From assembly GCA_964447205.1 (NCBI GenBank), contig CAYUSB010000007.1, positions 62,001-126,000 on the forward strand: DNA of 64,000 bases, written 5' to 3'. Origin of the DNA: JAEUKH01 sp964447205. Its GTDB lineage: Bacteria; Myxococcota_A; Polyangia; Polyangiales; Ga0077539. Positions 61,269 through 64,000 of the stretch are shown in pieces. The first letter of the stretch is position 1. Every line of letters begins with the position of its first letter. Made by a program: the position numbers and the translations under genes. The notes below the pieces were generated by a model. The model was not told the origin of the DNA, made no database searches, and saw nothing but the letters and a program-made list of their open reading frames with translations.

Positions 61269-61331
61269 GGGAGGACGCCTCCTGTTGGGTCGCAGTCCAA
61301 GTCTTGGGGCCCGCACGGCCCCGCGCCAGAC

Positions 61332-61366
61332 CGTAGCGGTGCAGGGAGAGGCTGCAAATATGCAGC
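61332..61366 (-). promoter_or_regulatory. Promoter/operator region of the hydrolase gene
   Basis: On the minus strand TTGCAG and TACGGT are 16 bases apart, a plausible promoter. The sequence holds a perfect inverted repeat GCTGCA-AATA-TGCAGC (61351-61366) and CGTAGCGGTGCAGGGA (61332-61347, plus-strand reading), shared with 63792-63807. Confidence 0.4.
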
Positions 61367-61394
61367 GGCCCCCACGGCATCGCATCCGACGGCG

Positions 61395-62843
<1,449 letters not shown>

Positions 62844-62851
62844 CGGGCGGC

Positions 62852-63739
62852 TCAGGGCGTCTCGGGCAATACTGCGCGCAGGTGGGTGAGGATGGCCTTG
62901 ATCTTGGGAACCTCCGCGAGGGCCACGGGCACCACCACCTGGGCGACTCGGGTCCGGCCGAGGGTGTCCTCGAGCACGGGCACGATGGCCTCGGGGTCGA
63001 TCCCGGGGTCGGGCAACAGGGCGTCGGGGACCCACGCGATCCCTTGCCCGCGCAGGGCGCACTGCCGCACGAAGTGAACGTCGGGGGAGGACAACACCGG
63101 GGTCACGGGGAAGGTTCCGCCGGAGAGGAGGGGCAGCTCGTGGGCGGCGTCGTCGGGCGGGGTCCACACGAGGAGGTCGTGGGCGCGGAGGTCGTCGAGG
63201 GAGGTGGGCAGGCCCCGGGCTGCGATGTAGTCGGCGTGCGCGAGGAGGCGCTCGCGGACGGGCAGGATGTCGAAGTGAACCCACGGGCCGGGCAGGGGCC
63301 GCAGGCCGAGATGGACGGCCACGTCGGCGTCGTGGAGCAGGGCCCCGACGGGGTCGTGGCCGAAGCGGAGCTCGAACGACAACCGCGGGTGGTTGCTACG
63401 AAACGCGGCGAACAGCGGGACCAGGAGCTGCGGCGGCATCCCCAGCGGCAACTGGACCCGCAGGACCCCCGTGGGTTCGCGATGGAACTCCCGGAGGGAG
63501 GCCACGAGGGCCCGGGCCTCTTGGAGCATCAACTGCCCCCGCGTGGCCAGGACGCGCCCTGCCTCGGTGGCCACGAGCCCCGCGGGCATCTTGCGCACCA
63601 GGGGCACCCCCGCCCGGGCCTCCAGGGCATCGAGCCGACGCCGGATCGTAGAGCGCGGCAACCCCAGGGTGCGCTCGGCCGCGAGGAACGAGCCGGTCTC
63701 CAGCACGGCGAGGAAGGCGCGGAGTTCTTCGAGGTCCAT
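62852..63739 (-). CDS. LysR-family regulator upstream of the acyl-CoA synthetase
   Basis: The protein has 295 residues from the ATG at 63739 (MDLEELRAFLAVLETGSFLAAERTLGLPRSTIRRRLDALEARAGVPLVRK). The winged helix and hinge are typical. The effector domain has GVLRVQLPLGMPPQLLVPLFAAFRSNHPRLSFELRFG and ALRGQGIAWVPDALLP. It is the first gene of a two-gene operon with the synthetase (gap of eight bases), so synthetase expression may respond to its inducer. An ATG 28 codons upstream also exists but starts before the expected N-terminus. Confidence 0.9.
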   Translation of the reverse strand: MDLEELRAFLAVLETGSFLAAERTLGLPRSTIRRRLDALEARAGVPLVRKMPAGLVATEAGRVLATRGQLMLQEARALVASLREFHREPTGVLRVQLPLGMPPQLLVPLFAAFRSNHPRLSFELRFGHDPVGALLHDADVAVHLGLRPLPGPWVHFDILPVRERLLAHADYIAARGLPTSLDDLRAHDLLVWTPPDDAAHELPLLSGGTFPVTPVLSSPDVHFVRQCALRGQGIAWVPDALLPDPGIDPEAIVPVLEDTLGRTRVAQVVVPVALAEVPKIKAILTHLRAVLPETP

Positions 63740-63791
63740 CGGGGGGCTCTGTGGCGTGCCGCGTCCAGAGGCTGCGCCGGCGCGTCGGAGC

Positions 63792-63807
63792 CGTAGGGGT
63801 GCAGGGA
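63792..63807 (-). promoter_or_regulatory. Shared CCCTGCACC element upstream of LysR
   Basis: CGTAGGGGTGCAGGGA (plus-strand reading) matches 61332-61347 at 15 of 16 bases. On the minus strand a TTGACA lies further upstream (near 63829-63824). It sits 53 bases before the ATG. Confidence 0.4.
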
Positions 63808-63871
63808 ACACGCCGGGTGTCAAGCGCCCCGGGCGGAGGGCCAGGCCGGGTCGAGCGCCGCACCGCAGGCC

Positions 63872-64000
63872 CTACCGGAGCCGCAGGATGCGGTCGCGAT
63901 CGGGGGGGCAGTCGCCGCGTCCGTCGCAGTTGCTGGTGGTCACGTAGAGGTGTCGGTCGGGACCCATCACGACCTCGCGCAGCCGGCCGTATCCCGACGG
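63872..64000 (-). CDS. C-terminal end of a PQQ-type sugar dehydrogenase-like protein (partial)
   Basis: The minus strand is open from the right edge to a TAG at 63872-63874, giving the last 42 residues: GYGRLREVVMGPDRHLYVTTSN, then CDGRGDCPPDRDRILRLR. The GRLR-V-GPD-LYV pattern and RILRL end are typical of the last blade of soluble glucose/sorbosone dehydrogenase propellers. Most of the gene lies outside the window. Confidence 0.7.
   Translation of the reverse strand, partial: PSGYGRLREVVMGPDRHLYVTTSNCDGRGDCPPDRDRILRLR

Overview
The window is a high-GC (roughly 70% or more by eye), gene-dense bacterial chromosome segment. It most resembles a myxobacterium or relative (Myxococcota, formerly Deltaproteobacteria). 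The basis is the extreme GC third positions, many lipoproteins with Pro/Ala-rich linkers, a TIGR04551-type outer-membrane protein, a kinase-like receptor with a C-terminal membrane anchor, an isolated vgrG cluster and a bacterial topoisomerase VI. A 100-N block at 5793-5892 shows this is an assembly scaffold. No rRNA, tRNA, CRISPR array, insertion sequence or replication origin was recognised.

Layout. 1-8230: secreted and envelope proteins: a phosphodiester-glycosidase-like protein cut by the left edge, a HEAT-repeat protein, a beta-propeller/HEAT protein broken by the assembly gap, a small unknown protein, a cytochrome-like lipoprotein and a DsbA-like lipoprotein. 8277-15584: a GAF protein diverging from an atypical response regulator that overlaps pdxA, then uvrA and a lone B12-binding protein. 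15591-20640: an RNA-repair locus, with the sigma-54 activator rtcR (coupled to a beta-propeller gene) diverging from rtcB-rtcA. 20751-29500: a type VI secretion spike cluster: vgrG, PAAR, two adaptor-like genes sharing a repeated beta domain, and a 1628-residue protein carrying two zinc-metalloprotease motifs. 29509-36049 (minus): a probable pseudokinase, a MarR regulator, radA, an enoyl-CoA hydratase and a TIGR04551-like protein.

36273-43191: RNase J, dCMP deaminase, topoisomerase VI B and A subunits, and glutamate dehydrogenase. 43224-53805: a small membrane protein, a HARE-HTH/Mrr-like protein, an acyl-CoA carboxylase subunit, a cyclophilin, a PI-PLC-like lipoprotein, an ABC-F ATPase, a glutaredoxin-like lipoprotein and a glutamine cyclotransferase. 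53909-64000: a zinc-ribbon membrane protein, a UPF1-like helicase, a phosphoesterase, a lipid kinase, two LysR regulators, an alpha/beta hydrolase, a MatB-like acyl-CoA synthetase and the end of a sugar-dehydrogenase-like protein.

Genes are tightly packed, with many stop/start overlaps that imply operons (3278, 6401, 11264, 16607, 22793, 23110, 40719, 49291, 52257). The most notable systems are the VgrG cluster with its tandem zincin protein, the bacterial topoisomerase VI pair, the Rtc locus with an extra propeller gene, and the HARE-HTH/nuclease-like fusion. All assignments come from reading motifs by eye; no database search was run.
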